From contig JAIOZA010000011.1 in NCBI GenBank assembly GCA_021740825.1, forward strand, positions 17,335 to 81,334: DNA of 64,000 nt, in the 5' to 3' direction. The notes under the pieces were generated by a model. It searched no databases. It saw only the letters and a program-made list of their open reading frames with translations, and was not told the DNA's origin. Position 1 is the stretch's first letter. Every line of letters begins with the position of its first letter. Position numbers and translations under genes: made by a program. This document shows positions 45,728-55,441 of this stretch, one piece after another. This stretch comes from Bacteroidia bacterium. Lineage in GTDB: Bacteria; Bacteroidota; Bacteroidia; B-17B0; Aurantibacillaceae.

Positions 45728-47036
45728 ATTTAGAAACCTCACTCAACAAATACGCATAATCCTTAGCGCAATTTTCTCTAGAATATTTATCGATTGAAGT
45801 TGAATTTATAAAAAGCTGATTGGTTTTATATTTTTGATATAACTCTACAACAGCTTTTTTTGTTCCTTCGTAATCATCAAAATGAACCATAGTTCCTGCA
45901 TGTGTATTTTTTAATATCGCAGCTGCATCTGCATCTGGTAAACCAATTCCAAAAATAGGTCGTTTAGCGGCTAAATATTCAAACAATTTACCGGATAAAA
46001 CTCCAGCGTTATTTGGCGTATTATTTAGTGCTAATAATAAAACGGGCGATTGCGCCATCAATTTTACAACATCGCTGTGGGGTAAATAATCTGTTTTTTG
46101 AGAATTATCTAAAATTCCATTTTGCTTTAAACTTTCAAAGGCAATCGCATCTGTTTTTCCAGTAAACTTTATTACCAAATCTCTTTTTAAATCTGGATTT
46201 TCTTTACATAACTCACCTAATACTTTCCAAAGCGTATAAGGGTTTCTGTCTTTATTTAAAGCACCGATATGATGAAATAAAAAACCTTCTAGCATAGGAG
46301 AATCAACCCCGATAGCTATCGGGGTAAAATCATCAGTATCAAAACCGTTAGTAATCACATCTACTTTTCGGTTACCTAATTTCTCCAAATCTTTGCCGCA
46401 AGATGGACTAATGGTTACTACTTTATCGGCATGAGTTAAAACCTGATGCTCTAATTTTTTATGTTTATTATCTGCAAACGATGATAATTTTAATTGGCTG
46501 TAAAAATCTATTTGAGTCCACGGATCTCTAAAATCAGCTATCCAAGGTAAATTAAATTTTTGCTTTAGTCCCATGGCAATAAGGTGCATACTATGTGGTG
46601 GACCTGTACTAATAATAGCATCAATCTTATTTTTTATAATATAATCAGACAAATAAGAAATAGAAGGTTTAATCCAAAACTTACGAGCATCAGGAATAAA
46701 AAAATTACCACGCACCCAAATCATAGCAGATTGCATTAATGTATTTTCTTTTCCTTCAGATAAAAAACCTTGATTTACTGTTTCTGTTTTTTTCTTCCGC
46801 ATAATCTTACGATAGATATCGTATGGCTCCGTAATTTGAGTTTTTAAAACTGTTAAATCATTTGGAATATCTTTTAAAAGTGTTTCATCATTAATAGGAA
46901 AATCAGGATTAGAAGGCGTATAAATAATAGGTTCCCAACCAAACTGTCTGAAATATTTACTAAACTTAAGCCAACGCTGAACACCTGCTCCACCAGTTGG
47001 TGGCCAATAATAAGTAATGATGAGAACTTTTTTCAC
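45726..47036 (-). CDS. Glycosyltransferase, GT4-like
   Basis: A 436-residue GT-B enzyme: MKKVLIITYYWPPTGGAGVQRW opens the acceptor domain, ADFRDPWTQ and VVTISPSCGKDL are mid-protein, and the nucleotide-sugar domain has HHIGALNKDRNPYTLWKVL and GKLFEYLAAKRPIFGIG. It transfers a sugar in surface-glycan assembly at the cytoplasmic face. The start is GTG at 47036. A perfect 20-bp palindrome (46306-46325) encodes TPIAIGV between the two domains and looks like an in-frame insertion. It is the last gene of a four-gene operon. Confidence 0.87.
   Translation of the reverse strand: MKKVLIITYYWPPTGGAGVQRWLKFSKYFRQFGWEPIIYTPSNPDFPINDETLLKDIPNDLTVLKTQITEPYDIYRKIMRKKKTETVNQGFLSEGKENTLMQSAMIWVRGNFFIPDARKFWIKPSISYLSDYIIKNKIDAIISTGPPHSMHLIAMGLKQKFNLPWIADFRDPWTQIDFYSQLKLSSFADNKHKKLEHQVLTHADKVVTISPSCGKDLEKLGNRKVDVITNGFDTDDFTPIAIGVDSPMLEGFLFHHIGALNKDRNPYTLWKVLGELCKENPDLKRDLVIKFTGKTDAIAFESLKQNGILDNSQKTDYLPHSDVVKLMAQSPVLLLALNNTPNNAGVLSGKLFEYLAAKRPIFGIGLPDADAAAILKNTHAGTMVHFDDYEGTKKAVVELYQKYKTNQLFINSTSIDKYSRENCAKDYAYLLSEVSK
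46306..46325. repeat. Perfect 20-bp palindrome inside a glycosyltransferase gene
   Basis: Arms ACCCCGATAG and CTATCGGGGT meet at an AGCT core. It is in frame and codes for part of TPIAIGVD in the interdomain linker. It shares the AGCT-centred, GC-rich design of the palindrome at 2605-2638 but not its sequence. Confidence 0.8.
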
Positions 47037-47039
47037 AAT

Positions 47040-48524
47040 TTAATTTTTACTCTTAATTAATGTAGATTTTATCATATCAAATATTTCAGGAGATAATCTA
47101 AATTGATAAATAAAACCAATATAAACCAATGAAACAATTGAACCTTTGATTAATAAATTGGCAATTGCATTTAAACTTAAATCCGGAAATATATATCCTA
47201 TAAATGTGCAGGTAAAAATAAGCAGCAAAATTATAAATGATTTGATTGAATAAGGTTGAAACTTAAATTTGTAATAAATAAAACTAAATTTAGAAAAATT
47301 ATAAATTAAAGATCCTGAAGCTGAAGCTATAGCTGCTCCATAAATGCCGTAGATAGGAATTAAAATGATATTTAACAGTAATGTTATAAATAAGGTTCCA
47401 ACCAATAAAACGGTTCCTAATACATAATGTTTTGAATAAAAGATGATGGCAGAATTTATGCCTGTTGATATATTAATTAGTGCTGCAATACTTACTATAT
47501 AAACTACATTTAAACATTGTAAATATAAATTTGGTAAATGACCAATTTGATAAACGTATTGCGTACACGTATTAATTCCTATAAATAATAAACCACCTAT
47601 AATTAATAAATACTTGACAGAGTCTTTATATATTTTTTCAATTTCAGTAAAATTTTCTTTTGCAAAATTGTCGGCTATTTTTGTATGACTAATACGCTCT
47701 AATGCTCCTAGTGGAACTTCAATAAAAGAAGCTATAAATATAGCAGTGGTATAAACTGCTACCAACTCTAAAGAATTGGTTCCTAAAAACAACACATCTA
47801 TTTTTCGCAAAGCAATAGAAGCAAATGAAGCAAGACATAACAATAAACCAAATTTCATCATTTTTTTTAAGGAATGTTCTCTTAAAATATTTACGTTTGG
47901 TTTAAAAGAAATTGAATCGACAAACAAAATATATCCAACAATAACAATCAATTCAATAGCATATAACCCAATAAATAAATACACATAATAATCTAAAGAA
48001 ATCCATTTATTGAAGTACATCACAGTAATAACGATAGTTCCAAGCCTTAAACAAATGTCATTTAAAAAAGACGGAATGGTAGATTTAAATAACGCCTGAC
48101 AATAAGCAGTAGTAATAGTTATAGCAGAAACAATAAAAGTAAAAGGAATAATAAAACTAAAATACTGAACAAATAAACTTGCTTTATCTATATAATGACT
48201 AGTAATTGTGGGTTTAAAAATCAATAAGCTAATAGCTGATAAAATAAATCCCACAAAAAACACCAGTAGTATAATTCCGGCAAAACCATTATGTTTTTGA
48301 TCTTTATCTTTAAAAAAAGGGAAAAACTTAACGATGATGTTTGGTAAGCCTAATGGAACTGCTAATCCGATGATATACGCAAAATCATACAATAAACGCG
48401 TTAAGCCTAGCTCTTCGGGAGTTAATAATTTAGGTTGAATGAAAATAATATTGATAGCACCTATCAATATACCTATATAGGTAATAATGGTATTTTTTAT
48501 GCCTTGTCGTTTTATAACTCCCAC
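47040..48524 (-). CDS. Polysaccharide flippase (Wzx/MATE-like)
   Basis: A 494-residue protein of about 14 transmembrane helices: KRQGIKNTIITYIGILIGAIN opens helix 1, and PEELGLTRLLYDFAYIIGLAVPLGLPNIIVKFFP follows, typical of the oligosaccharide flippase family. It would move lipid-linked glycan units across the inner membrane. It starts with GTG at 48524, directly (1 bp) after the preceding glycosyltransferase gene, and ends 3 bp before the next. Confidence 0.88.
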   Translation of the reverse strand: MGVIKRQGIKNTIITYIGILIGAINIIFIQPKLLTPEELGLTRLLYDFAYIIGLAVPLGLPNIIVKFFPFFKDKDQKHNGFAGIILLVFFVGFILSAISLLIFKPTITSHYIDKASLFVQYFSFIIPFTFIVSAITITTAYCQALFKSTIPSFLNDICLRLGTIVITVMYFNKWISLDYYVYLFIGLYAIELIVIVGYILFVDSISFKPNVNILREHSLKKMMKFGLLLCLASFASIALRKIDVLFLGTNSLELVAVYTTAIFIASFIEVPLGALERISHTKIADNFAKENFTEIEKIYKDSVKYLLIIGGLLFIGINTCTQYVYQIGHLPNLYLQCLNVVYIVSIAALINISTGINSAIIFYSKHYVLGTVLLVGTLFITLLLNIILIPIYGIYGAAIASASGSLIYNFSKFSFIYYKFKFQPYSIKSFIILLLIFTCTFIGYIFPDLSLNAIANLLIKGSIVSLVYIGFIYQFRLSPEIFDMIKSTLIKSKN

Positions 48525-48525
48525 T

Positions 48526-49572
48526 CTATATTAATTTATTGACCGCTAATAGCAATTTTTCTTTTCTATTTTCAAAAGTATAATTCAGAACTATTCTTTG
48601 TCTCGCTTTTTTCCCAAGTTTATCTAATTCAAAATTATTTAAAGCGGTATTCATTAATTCATAAAGTTCGTTAATGTTTTTATGTTTTAAAATATATCCG
48701 CAATCCGAAACAATATCTGACATTCCACCAACATTTGAAACGATAGGCACACATTCACATAACATCCCTTCTGATAGGGCATTAGGGAAACCTTCTGACA
48801 AAGAGAGTTGCATATAAAATTGCATTTTGCTTAAAAATAGTCTTAGTTCATTGTTAGGAATTTTATCTAATAACTTTATATTTGAAGGTGTTGGTTTATC
48901 AATACCTAATCCTCCAATAATATAAAATGTACACTGAGGAAATTTAGGGGCGATTTCAAATATCAAATCAATACCTTTTAAATTAAATCCAAATCGCGAA
49001 TCTAATCCAGCGCCTATGGTTACAAAACTGTTTTTTTCTTTCTCTGTATCGCAAAACCATTTTTGAGAATCATAACCATTATAAATCACTTGATAAGGTG
49101 TTTTAATATTTGGGATAAAAAAATGATAGCCTTGTTTCTTAAAATCATTTGATTGATAAGTATAATTATATTCTACCAAGGTTTGATGTACTGGTAAAAT
49201 TAGGTGAGATGATTTAAATGAAAATGCTGTCGTTTTTGCTAAAAGTTTATTATTAAAATTACCATAACCAATGGAAGGGAAAGAAACGCAATCGGTTCCT
49301 CCTGCTACTATAATAGATTTTTTGAAGAAAATTTTTGAAAATAAAATTGGTAAAAAAGAATGATGTCCGGCAAATTGACAAATAACTAATTGTGCATTAA
49401 TAATATTTGAAATAATAAAAACGATTTGATTAAAAAACAAAGAAAGGTATTTCTTCTTGTTGCTTGTATCAAAGAAAAAATCAACTACATCATATTTTTC
49501 TTGCAAAATTTCAATGTCCTTAATTACAAAAGACGATTTACCTGCATGAAAATATAATAGCTTAGCTTTCAC
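48526..49572 (-). CDS. Glycosyltransferase group 1 (GT4)
   Basis: A 348-residue GT-B protein. Recognisable parts are the N-terminal acceptor domain (KLLYFHAGKSSFVIKDI), IYNGYDSQKWF at the domain boundary, and FLSKMQFYMQLSLSEGFPNALSEGMLCECVPIVSNVGGMSDIV, the typical E-x7-E nucleotide-sugar site. It adds a sugar to the polymer exported by the flippase encoded next to it. The start is GTG at 49572, 6 bp after the methyltransferase gene. Confidence 0.88.
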   Translation of the reverse strand: MKAKLLYFHAGKSSFVIKDIEILQEKYDVVDFFFDTSNKKKYLSLFFNQIVFIISNIINAQLVICQFAGHHSFLPILFSKIFFKKSIIVAGGTDCVSFPSIGYGNFNNKLLAKTTAFSFKSSHLILPVHQTLVEYNYTYQSNDFKKQGYHFFIPNIKTPYQVIYNGYDSQKWFCDTEKEKNSFVTIGAGLDSRFGFNLKGIDLIFEIAPKFPQCTFYIIGGLGIDKPTPSNIKLLDKIPNNELRLFLSKMQFYMQLSLSEGFPNALSEGMLCECVPIVSNVGGMSDIVSDCGYILKHKNINELYELMNTALNNFELDKLGKKARQRIVLNYTFENRKEKLLLAVNKLI

Positions 49573-49578
49573 TATTTT

Positions 49579-50277
49579 TTAAGCTAATTTACTTTTAGTA
49601 TTTTCTATTGCGCGAATTATTTTACTCTTTACATTAACATTTTTAACTGTTAAATCTTTTTTCATCACAATCGCTAAATAATCATTCACATCAAAATGCA
49701 ATGAATAGGGATTCATTGAGTATAATTTAAAGCCATACGGATAAGAATTATTTAATAAATCTTGCATTGATAAAGATTGATCAATAATTTGAAGTTTAGC
49801 TGGATCGTTTGCACGAACCCAATTTAAATAATTAGGTTCAGGAATATTAATAATTACTGTTGCATTTGGAGTTGTTAATTCAGCAATAGTCTTAAAAATA
49901 TTTGCATGCTGTTCAACCGGAATATGCTCCAATACATCAGGAAAAACAACAAAATCAAATTTAGTTTTGTGAGTAAAATCACTCATGTCATTAACTAAAA
50001 ACTCTGATTTTTTATGAAACGCATTGCGCTTTTTAGCCATTTCAATACTTTCAGAACTTATATCTAAGCCAACAAAACTACCTTCGGAAATGTATTTTAA
50101 AATTAAATTACTTACGGTTCCAATTCCGCAACCAATTTCTAACACATTAGAATTAGATTTTAATCCAGCATTCTTTAAGTTTTTTAAAATAGTACGGTGT
50201 CTAATATTAATGCCTAACTGTTTTTGATGCTCTTTAAAGGTATCGTAATACTCTTTTACTTCTTCTTTACTTGCCAT
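49579..50277 (-). CDS. Class I SAM-dependent methyltransferase
   Basis: A 232-residue protein with motif I VLEIGCGIGTVSNL (about 45-58), GLDISSESIEMAKKR, and FPDVLEHIPVEQH (motif IV). The fold is the Rossmann-type methyltransferase of the Methyltransf_11/25 group. As first gene of the polysaccharide operon, it probably methylates a sugar or glycan end. The true acceptor is unknown. Confidence 0.88.
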   Translation of the reverse strand: MASKEEVKEYYDTFKEHQKQLGINIRHRTILKNLKNAGLKSNSNVLEIGCGIGTVSNLILKYISEGSFVGLDISSESIEMAKKRNAFHKKSEFLVNDMSDFTHKTKFDFVVFPDVLEHIPVEQHANIFKTIAELTTPNATVIINIPEPNYLNWVRANDPAKLQIIDQSLSMQDLLNNSYPYGFKLYSMNPYSLHFDVNDYLAIVMKKDLTVKNVNVKSKIIRAIENTKSKLA

Positions 50278-50432
50278 ACATCAAATATACAAATCAGTTG
50301 AGAAATAAAAAATGAATTAGAGATATATGGCACAATAATATATCAATACTTAAGATTAAAAAAAGAAATACTGTATCACAACATTTATGACTGCAAACAA
50401 TAACTTATTTTTTTAATTCAGAACTACTAAAA

Positions 50433-51653
50433 TTATAACTTAAAATATTCCATTGCCTGCATAGCAATTTCATTACCATACGCTAAAGATGCGGTAGCGG
50501 CAGGTGAAGGTGAATTTATCACATGCATAGAATTACCCTGGTATTCAATTTTAAAGTCATCCAACATATTTCCTTCGCCACTTAGCGCCATTGCTCTAAT
50601 ACCGCAACGATCAGCTGGAACTATGTCATCCATTTGCAAATCGGGAATTAATTTGCGTAAACGATTCAAAAAATAGGTTTTGCTAAACGCACCGCGATAT
50701 TCATCTAAACCAAAACGCCAATGCTTTTTAAAAAATTTCCACGTTCCTTTAAAGCCAAATGCTTCTAAAGTATCTTTTAAACTAAAAGCCGTTTTACTAT
50801 AACCTTCTCTGTCAAAAACAAAAACAGCGTTTGGTCCACACTCTACTCCACCTTTAATCATGCGCGTAAAATGGACTCCTAAAAATGGAAATTCAGGGTT
50901 TGGCACTGGGTAAATTAAATTTTTAACTTTCGACCTACCCTTTTCCGTCAAATCATAATAATCTCCTCTAAAACCTACAATTGCCGAATCAGTTTTTACT
51001 TGATCCTTTTTTGTAATTCTATCCGCTTGTAAACCTGCACAAGAAATAATGTACTTTCCTGTAAACGTTCCTTTTTCAGTTACAACATCGGTTACACCAT
51101 CTTTATGAATAAAATCTGTTACCTTATGCTCTGTTAAAACTTTACAACCATTATTTTTCGCATGTATTAACTCTACATATTTTTTAGCAACATCTGCATA
51201 ATCTATAATACCTGTGCACGGCACCCAAATACCTGCAATACCCTGACAATGAGGTTCAATTTCTTTTATGCGTTTAGCATCAATCATTTCAATTCCTTCT
51301 ACACCGTTCGCTACACCATTGGCAAAAACTTTGTTCATATACGCCAATTCACTTTCTTCGGTAGCTACAATAATTTTTCCGCAGATATCGTGCGCTATAT
51401 TGTGTTGTTTTACAAAGTCCATCAACTCTCTTCTTCCTTCAACACATTTTATAGCTTTATATGAACCAGGTTTATAATAAATACCCGAATGTATAACTCC
51501 CGAATTGTGCCCAGTTTGATGGGCGGCCACTTCTTTTTCTTTTTCTAAAACTAATATGGTTCTAGTGGGGTTCTGTGCTTGTAATTTAAAGGCAGTTGCT
51601 AAACCCACAATTCCACCACCAACAATTATTATATCGAAATTTGTATTGCTCAT
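50433..51653 (-). CDS. lhgO: L-2-hydroxyglutarate oxidase (LhgO)
   Basis: A 406-residue FAD enzyme. The dinucleotide-binding motif IIVGGGIVGLATAFKL (8-23) is followed by HQTGHNSGVIHSGIYYKPGS, a signature of the LhgO family, and CGIRAMALSG near the C-terminus. It oxidises L-2-hydroxyglutarate to 2-oxoglutarate, feeding electrons to the respiratory chain or oxygen. It is divergent from the FAH-family gene: TATATTTG at 51675-51682 on the minus strand is its probable -7 element. Confidence 0.92.
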   Translation of the reverse strand: MSNTNFDIIIVGGGIVGLATAFKLQAQNPTRTILVLEKEKEVAAHQTGHNSGVIHSGIYYKPGSYKAIKCVEGRRELMDFVKQHNIAHDICGKIIVATEESELAYMNKVFANGVANGVEGIEMIDAKRIKEIEPHCQGIAGIWVPCTGIIDYADVAKKYVELIHAKNNGCKVLTEHKVTDFIHKDGVTDVVTEKGTFTGKYIISCAGLQADRITKKDQVKTDSAIVGFRGDYYDLTEKGRSKVKNLIYPVPNPEFPFLGVHFTRMIKGGVECGPNAVFVFDREGYSKTAFSLKDTLEAFGFKGTWKFFKKHWRFGLDEYRGAFSKTYFLNRLRKLIPDLQMDDIVPADRCGIRAMALSGEGNMLDDFKIEYQGNSMHVINSPSPAATASLAYGNEIAMQAMEYFKL

Positions 51654-51665
51654 TTGTTATTATTG

Positions 51666-51682
51666 TAAATTTGTCAAATATA
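51666..51682. promoter_or_regulatory. Overlapping divergent -7 elements (lhgO / FAH gene)
   Basis: Plus strand TAAATTTG (51666-51673) points to the FAH-family gene and minus strand TATATTTG (51675-51682) points to lhgO. They lie back to back one base apart, so polymerase binding at one should exclude the other. Confidence 0.45.
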
Positions 51683-51729
51683 CAATTTCAGTTTCAAATT
51701 GTTTACTAAACTCTTTAATACTCATAAGT

Positions 51730-52341
51730 ATGAAAATTATTTGCATAGGTCGTAATTACGCCGAACACGCTAAAGAACTTAATAATGCTATACCAACTGA
51801 ACCGGTTTTTTTTATGAAACCTGATACCGCTTTATTAAAAGATGGTGAGCCGTTTTATTATCCGGATATTACCAAAGATCTTCATCATGAAATTGAGATT
51901 GTTATCAAAATAAATAAGGTTGGAAAACATATTGATGAGCAATTTGCCCATAAATATTATGATGAAATAGGTTTAGGTATTGACTTTACTGCCAGAGATT
52001 TACAAGCTGAATGTAAAGCAAAAGGTTTGCCTTGGGAAAAAGCAAAAGCTTTTGATAATTCTGCACCAATAGGCAAATTTATATCAAAAGATAAACTCGG
52101 TGATTTATCAGAAATTGAATTTGAATTAAAAATTAATGGTCAATCTCGTCAAGTTGGTAACACTAAAGATTTGTTATTTAGTTTTGACCAAATTATTTCT
52201 TACGTATCAAAATTCGTTACGCTTAAAGTAGGCGATTTAATTTATACCGGAACGCCTTCAGGTGTTGGTGCAGTTGAAATTGGCGATAAACTGCAGTGTT
52301 ACATTAAAGGCGATTTATTTTTAGATTTTGAAGTAAAGTAA
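51730..52341 (+). CDS. Fumarylacetoacetate hydrolase family protein (acylpyruvase-like)
   Basis: A 203-residue protein of the short FAH family (like FAHD1/YcgM). I choose the ATG at 51730 (MKIICIGRNYAEHAKEL); the longer open frame overlaps lhgO on the other strand. Metal-site residues appear in HHEIEIVIKI and GIDFTARDLQ; GTPSGVGAV is the family's C-terminal signature. Members hydrolyse acylpyruvates or decarboxylate oxaloacetate. Pairing with lhgO suggests keto-acid metabolism, but the substrate is not shown. Confidence 0.9.
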   Translation: MKIICIGRNYAEHAKELNNAIPTEPVFFMKPDTALLKDGEPFYYPDITKDLHHEIEIVIKINKVGKHIDEQFAHKYYDEIGLGIDFTARDLQAECKAKGLPWEKAKAFDNSAPIGKFISKDKLGDLSEIEFELKINGQSRQVGNTKDLLFSFDQIISYVSKFVTLKVGDLIYTGTPSGVGAVEIGDKLQCYIKGDLFLDFEVK

Positions 52342-52395
52342 TTAGTTGTTTTTTAGTTATTTGTTTAAAGCATTTATTTGAATATTGAGATAAAC

Positions 52396-53574
52396 TTATT
52401 CTGTTTCAGTGTCTTGCTTATATGCGTTATTTTTCGGGCCATCAATTGCTGCGTAAATTCGCCAAGTAGCGTAAACACTTTTATTTAAGCGATTACTTAA
52501 AACAATAATCGTTAGGCTATCTTTTAATCTTCGATGAAACGATGTTCGATATCCATGCCACCAGCCATTATGAAAAACTTCTTTGGTCGTATCGTTCATG
52601 TTTTTCATCCTCCAACCAAAACCATAATTGCTTGTTTTTTTTTCAGAACTATGCGGAGTATATGCTAACTGCTGAGTGGTTTTATGGAGTAACTTATGCT
52701 GATACAAAGCTGTGCTCAATAAAAATAAATCGTAGGAAGTTGTATATATACCCTTATCACCTAAAATACCATCATACATATCATGAGGCACACAAGCAAA
52801 CTTCATGGTGTAGCCGCAAGTTATTTGCTCATTTGTTGAATCCATGTTTAGAGCAGTATAGCTATGATTCATCCCTAATGGTTTAAATAAATCATCTCTT
52901 AAAAAATTAGAATAACTTTTTTTTGAAATCTTTTCTATAATTAACGCTAACAAAGCATAATTGGTATTACAGTAATAAAAACGTATATCAGGATTTAAAT
53001 AAGCTTTGGGTTCATATTTAACCATCATATCAAACATATTTTGATTACTTAATCGATGTGTTTTTTTATCTACATATTCACCACAAAAATAGCTATAGTT
53101 GGGCAAACCTGATCGATGAGATAACAAATGCTTAATTGTAATATTCTTGTACGGAAAATCTTCTAAAATAGCAGAAACCTTGTCTTCTAAATTTAATTTT
53201 CCTTGCTCAAATAATAATAAAATGGCCACGCTAGTAATAACTTTAGAAACGGATGCTAATTGAAAAATAGAAGAATCTGTTAATAGTATATTAGCTTCTT
53301 TTTTACTATATCCAAACGATTTTTGATACATTATATTACTTCCTTTTGCAATCAAAACATTGCCGTTAAAGGCATTTGATTTATTAAGCTTTGAAAATAA
53401 AGTATCTAACCTATAGATTTCGTTTTTATAGGTAACTGAATCTATTTTAGAATTAACAATAGGTTTTTCAGGTACTTTATATTTATTGCCTATTTCAGGA
53501 TTTTTTGTTTCGTTGCAATTAAGAATGAAAAATGAAAAAAAAATAAGCGATATAATGTATTTATAGAAGAGCAA
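52396..53574 (-). CDS. Serine hydrolase lipoprotein, beta-lactamase class C-like
   Basis: A 392-residue protein: lipobox LNC (C20), then the transpeptidase/beta-lactamase fold with SxxK motif S108-V-S-K111, YCN motif in RFYYCNTNY, and HNGWWHG near the C-terminus in place of KTG. The family includes D-amino-acid peptidases, esterases and class C beta-lactamases; the HxG-type third motif favours an esterase or peptidase rather than an antibiotic-hydrolysing role. The only start is TTG at 53574, followed directly by the signal peptide. It is convergent with the FAH gene. Confidence 0.84.
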   Translation of the reverse strand: MLFYKYIISLIFFSFFILNCNETKNPEIGNKYKVPEKPIVNSKIDSVTYKNEIYRLDTLFSKLNKSNAFNGNVLIAKGSNIMYQKSFGYSKKEANILLTDSSIFQLASVSKVITSVAILLLFEQGKLNLEDKVSAILEDFPYKNITIKHLLSHRSGLPNYSYFCGEYVDKKTHRLSNQNMFDMMVKYEPKAYLNPDIRFYYCNTNYALLALIIEKISKKSYSNFLRDDLFKPLGMNHSYTALNMDSTNEQITCGYTMKFACVPHDMYDGILGDKGIYTTSYDLFLLSTALYQHKLLHKTTQQLAYTPHSSEKKTSNYGFGWRMKNMNDTTKEVFHNGWWHGYRTSFHRRLKDSLTIIVLSNRLNKSVYATWRIYAAIDGPKNNAYKQDTETE

Positions 53575-53776
53575 AGTAGTGTAGTTTTATATGATTACAA
53601 TTCTAATGATTAAATGAATTAATAACCTGACAGGCTTTTTAATTTATTAAACATCTGCTGTTAATTACAAACTTTAAACATATTTTACTTTTTTTATTTT
53701 CCATATTTATTGATTGTTTTTAAGAAAAAAAAATTATTTTTGACTAAACAGCACTATATTTAGAAAAAAAAATACT

Positions 53777-55417
53777 ATGTCTACAACATCCAAACATCCA
53801 AAAGGGTTACTATTTTTAGCATTTACTGAATTTTGGGAACGCTTTGGATATTATTTAATGATTGGTATTTTCTTCCTTTACATGACTACCGATATGAAGG
53901 ACGGTGGATTTGGATGGGAAAATGCTAAAGCGGCCGATGTATTTGGAACCTTTATAGCTTGCGTTTATTTGACACCTTTTATTGGCGGCTTATTAGCAGA
54001 TATGAAATTAGGTTACCGACTTTCTGTGTCATTGGGCGGTATACTAATGGGCATTGGTTATTGCTTACTTTCAATAAGGGAGGAATGGGCTTTTTTTACA
54101 GCGTTAGGCATTATGATTATTGGAAATGGTTTTTTTAAACCAAATATTTCTACCCTTTTAGGAAATTTATATAACGACCCTGCATACAAAGCAAACAAAG
54201 ACACGGGCTATAATTTATTTTATATGAGTATAAACTTAGGGGCATTTGTCTGCAATTTTATAGCTGCCTTTATGCGAATTAAGTATGGTTGGAATTGGGC
54301 TTTTGTGGCGGCAGGAATAGGTATGTTTTTGGGTGTCATTACTTTTTGGATTGGCATGAGACACTATAAACATGTTGACGTTAGAAAAGAACCTAAAGCG
54401 GAAGATAAGCCTGTAATTATGCGTTTTTTAGCCGTACTAGGCGTGGCTGTTGGATTTGGATTAATTGGATGGTTTATTCCTGATACCATTTTTGGAAGTG
54501 ATAGTACTGATGCGTTTTTGTCTGCCTGTATACCTGTAGTCTATTTTTATTACACTATTTACAAAAGTTGTACCACAGAAGAGCGCAAACCAATGGGTAC
54601 CATGTTCACCATTTTTGGCATCGTAATTATTTTTTGGGCAGTATTCAAATTAAATGGAACGGCTTTAACAACCTACGCCAATTCATATACCGACAGAGAA
54701 ATGCCCTCTGCATTAGTTGCACCTGCAAAATTCTTGTACCAATGCGACAACTCGGTGGTAGCTAAAAACGATTCTGTTTATCAATTAGATGAACATTTTA
54801 GAAGAATTAAAGATGCCAATGGGGTTGCTAAAAAGTGTATTGACTATCCGCCGTACTTTAAAAATTTACCTCCCGAAAAATATCCAACGCCTGGTGAATC
54901 ATTAAATTTAATTCCAACAGAAATTTTTCAATCAATCAATCCTTTTTTTGTAGTTTGCTTTACGCCATTAGTTGTGATGTTTTTTGGATTTTTACGCAAT
55001 AGAAAAAAAGAACCAACAACTGCAACAAAAATTGCGTGGGGCCTACTAATAAGCGCATTATCTACGTTAGTGATGGTTTTAGCTGTTAATTATTCGGGGA
55101 ATGGTATTAACAAATCAAGTGCCATGTGGCTTATTGCCAGTTATGGTGTAATCACCATTGGAGAATTATTTTTAAGTCCAATGGGATTGTCGATGGTGTC
55201 CAAATTATCTCCAAGCCGATTTACAGCTTTAATGATGGGCGGTTGGAGTTTAGCAACTGCCATTGGAAATAAATTAAGTGGAGTGTTAGCTAAAAACTGG
55301 GATAAATTTGACAACAAAGCTAACTTCTTTTATTTAAACTGTTTATTGCTTTTAATTGCAACAAGCGTGATGTTCATGCTACTTAAACGCTTAAATAAAG
55401 TATTTAAGGAAAGTTAA
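53777..55417 (+). CDS. POT-family proton-coupled peptide transporter
   Basis: A 546-residue inner-membrane protein of about 12-14 helices. Helix 1 has EFWERFGYYLMIGIFFLY, the ExxERFxYY motif of proton-coupled oligopeptide transporters; GNGFFKPNISTLLG is the second signature. A long soluble insert (about 310-385, with two Cys) separates later helices, as in many Bacteroidota members. It imports di- and tripeptides. It stands alone; 202 bp without a gene precede it. Confidence 0.92.
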   Translation: MSTTSKHPKGLLFLAFTEFWERFGYYLMIGIFFLYMTTDMKDGGFGWENAKAADVFGTFIACVYLTPFIGGLLADMKLGYRLSVSLGGILMGIGYCLLSIREEWAFFTALGIMIIGNGFFKPNISTLLGNLYNDPAYKANKDTGYNLFYMSINLGAFVCNFIAAFMRIKYGWNWAFVAAGIGMFLGVITFWIGMRHYKHVDVRKEPKAEDKPVIMRFLAVLGVAVGFGLIGWFIPDTIFGSDSTDAFLSACIPVVYFYYTIYKSCTTEERKPMGTMFTIFGIVIIFWAVFKLNGTALTTYANSYTDREMPSALVAPAKFLYQCDNSVVAKNDSVYQLDEHFRRIKDANGVAKKCIDYPPYFKNLPPEKYPTPGESLNLIPTEIFQSINPFFVVCFTPLVVMFFGFLRNRKKEPTTATKIAWGLLISALSTLVMVLAVNYSGNGINKSSAMWLIASYGVITIGELFLSPMGLSMVSKLSPSRFTALMMGGWSLATAIGNKLSGVLAKNWDKFDNKANFFYLNCLLLLIATSVMFMLLKRLNKVFKES

Positions 55418-55441
55418 GTTATAGTTCAATTAACTGCACTA

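Noticed and set aside
52542..52886. 114-codon plus-strand open frame inside the serine hydrolase gene
   Set aside because: Antisense to a gene with intact SxxK and YCN motifs; no signal or motif of its own.
53737..53762. Promoter of the POT transporter (TTTTTG then TATATTTA)
   Set aside because: Spacing is only 12 nt and the last base of the -7 element does not match, so support is too weak to list.
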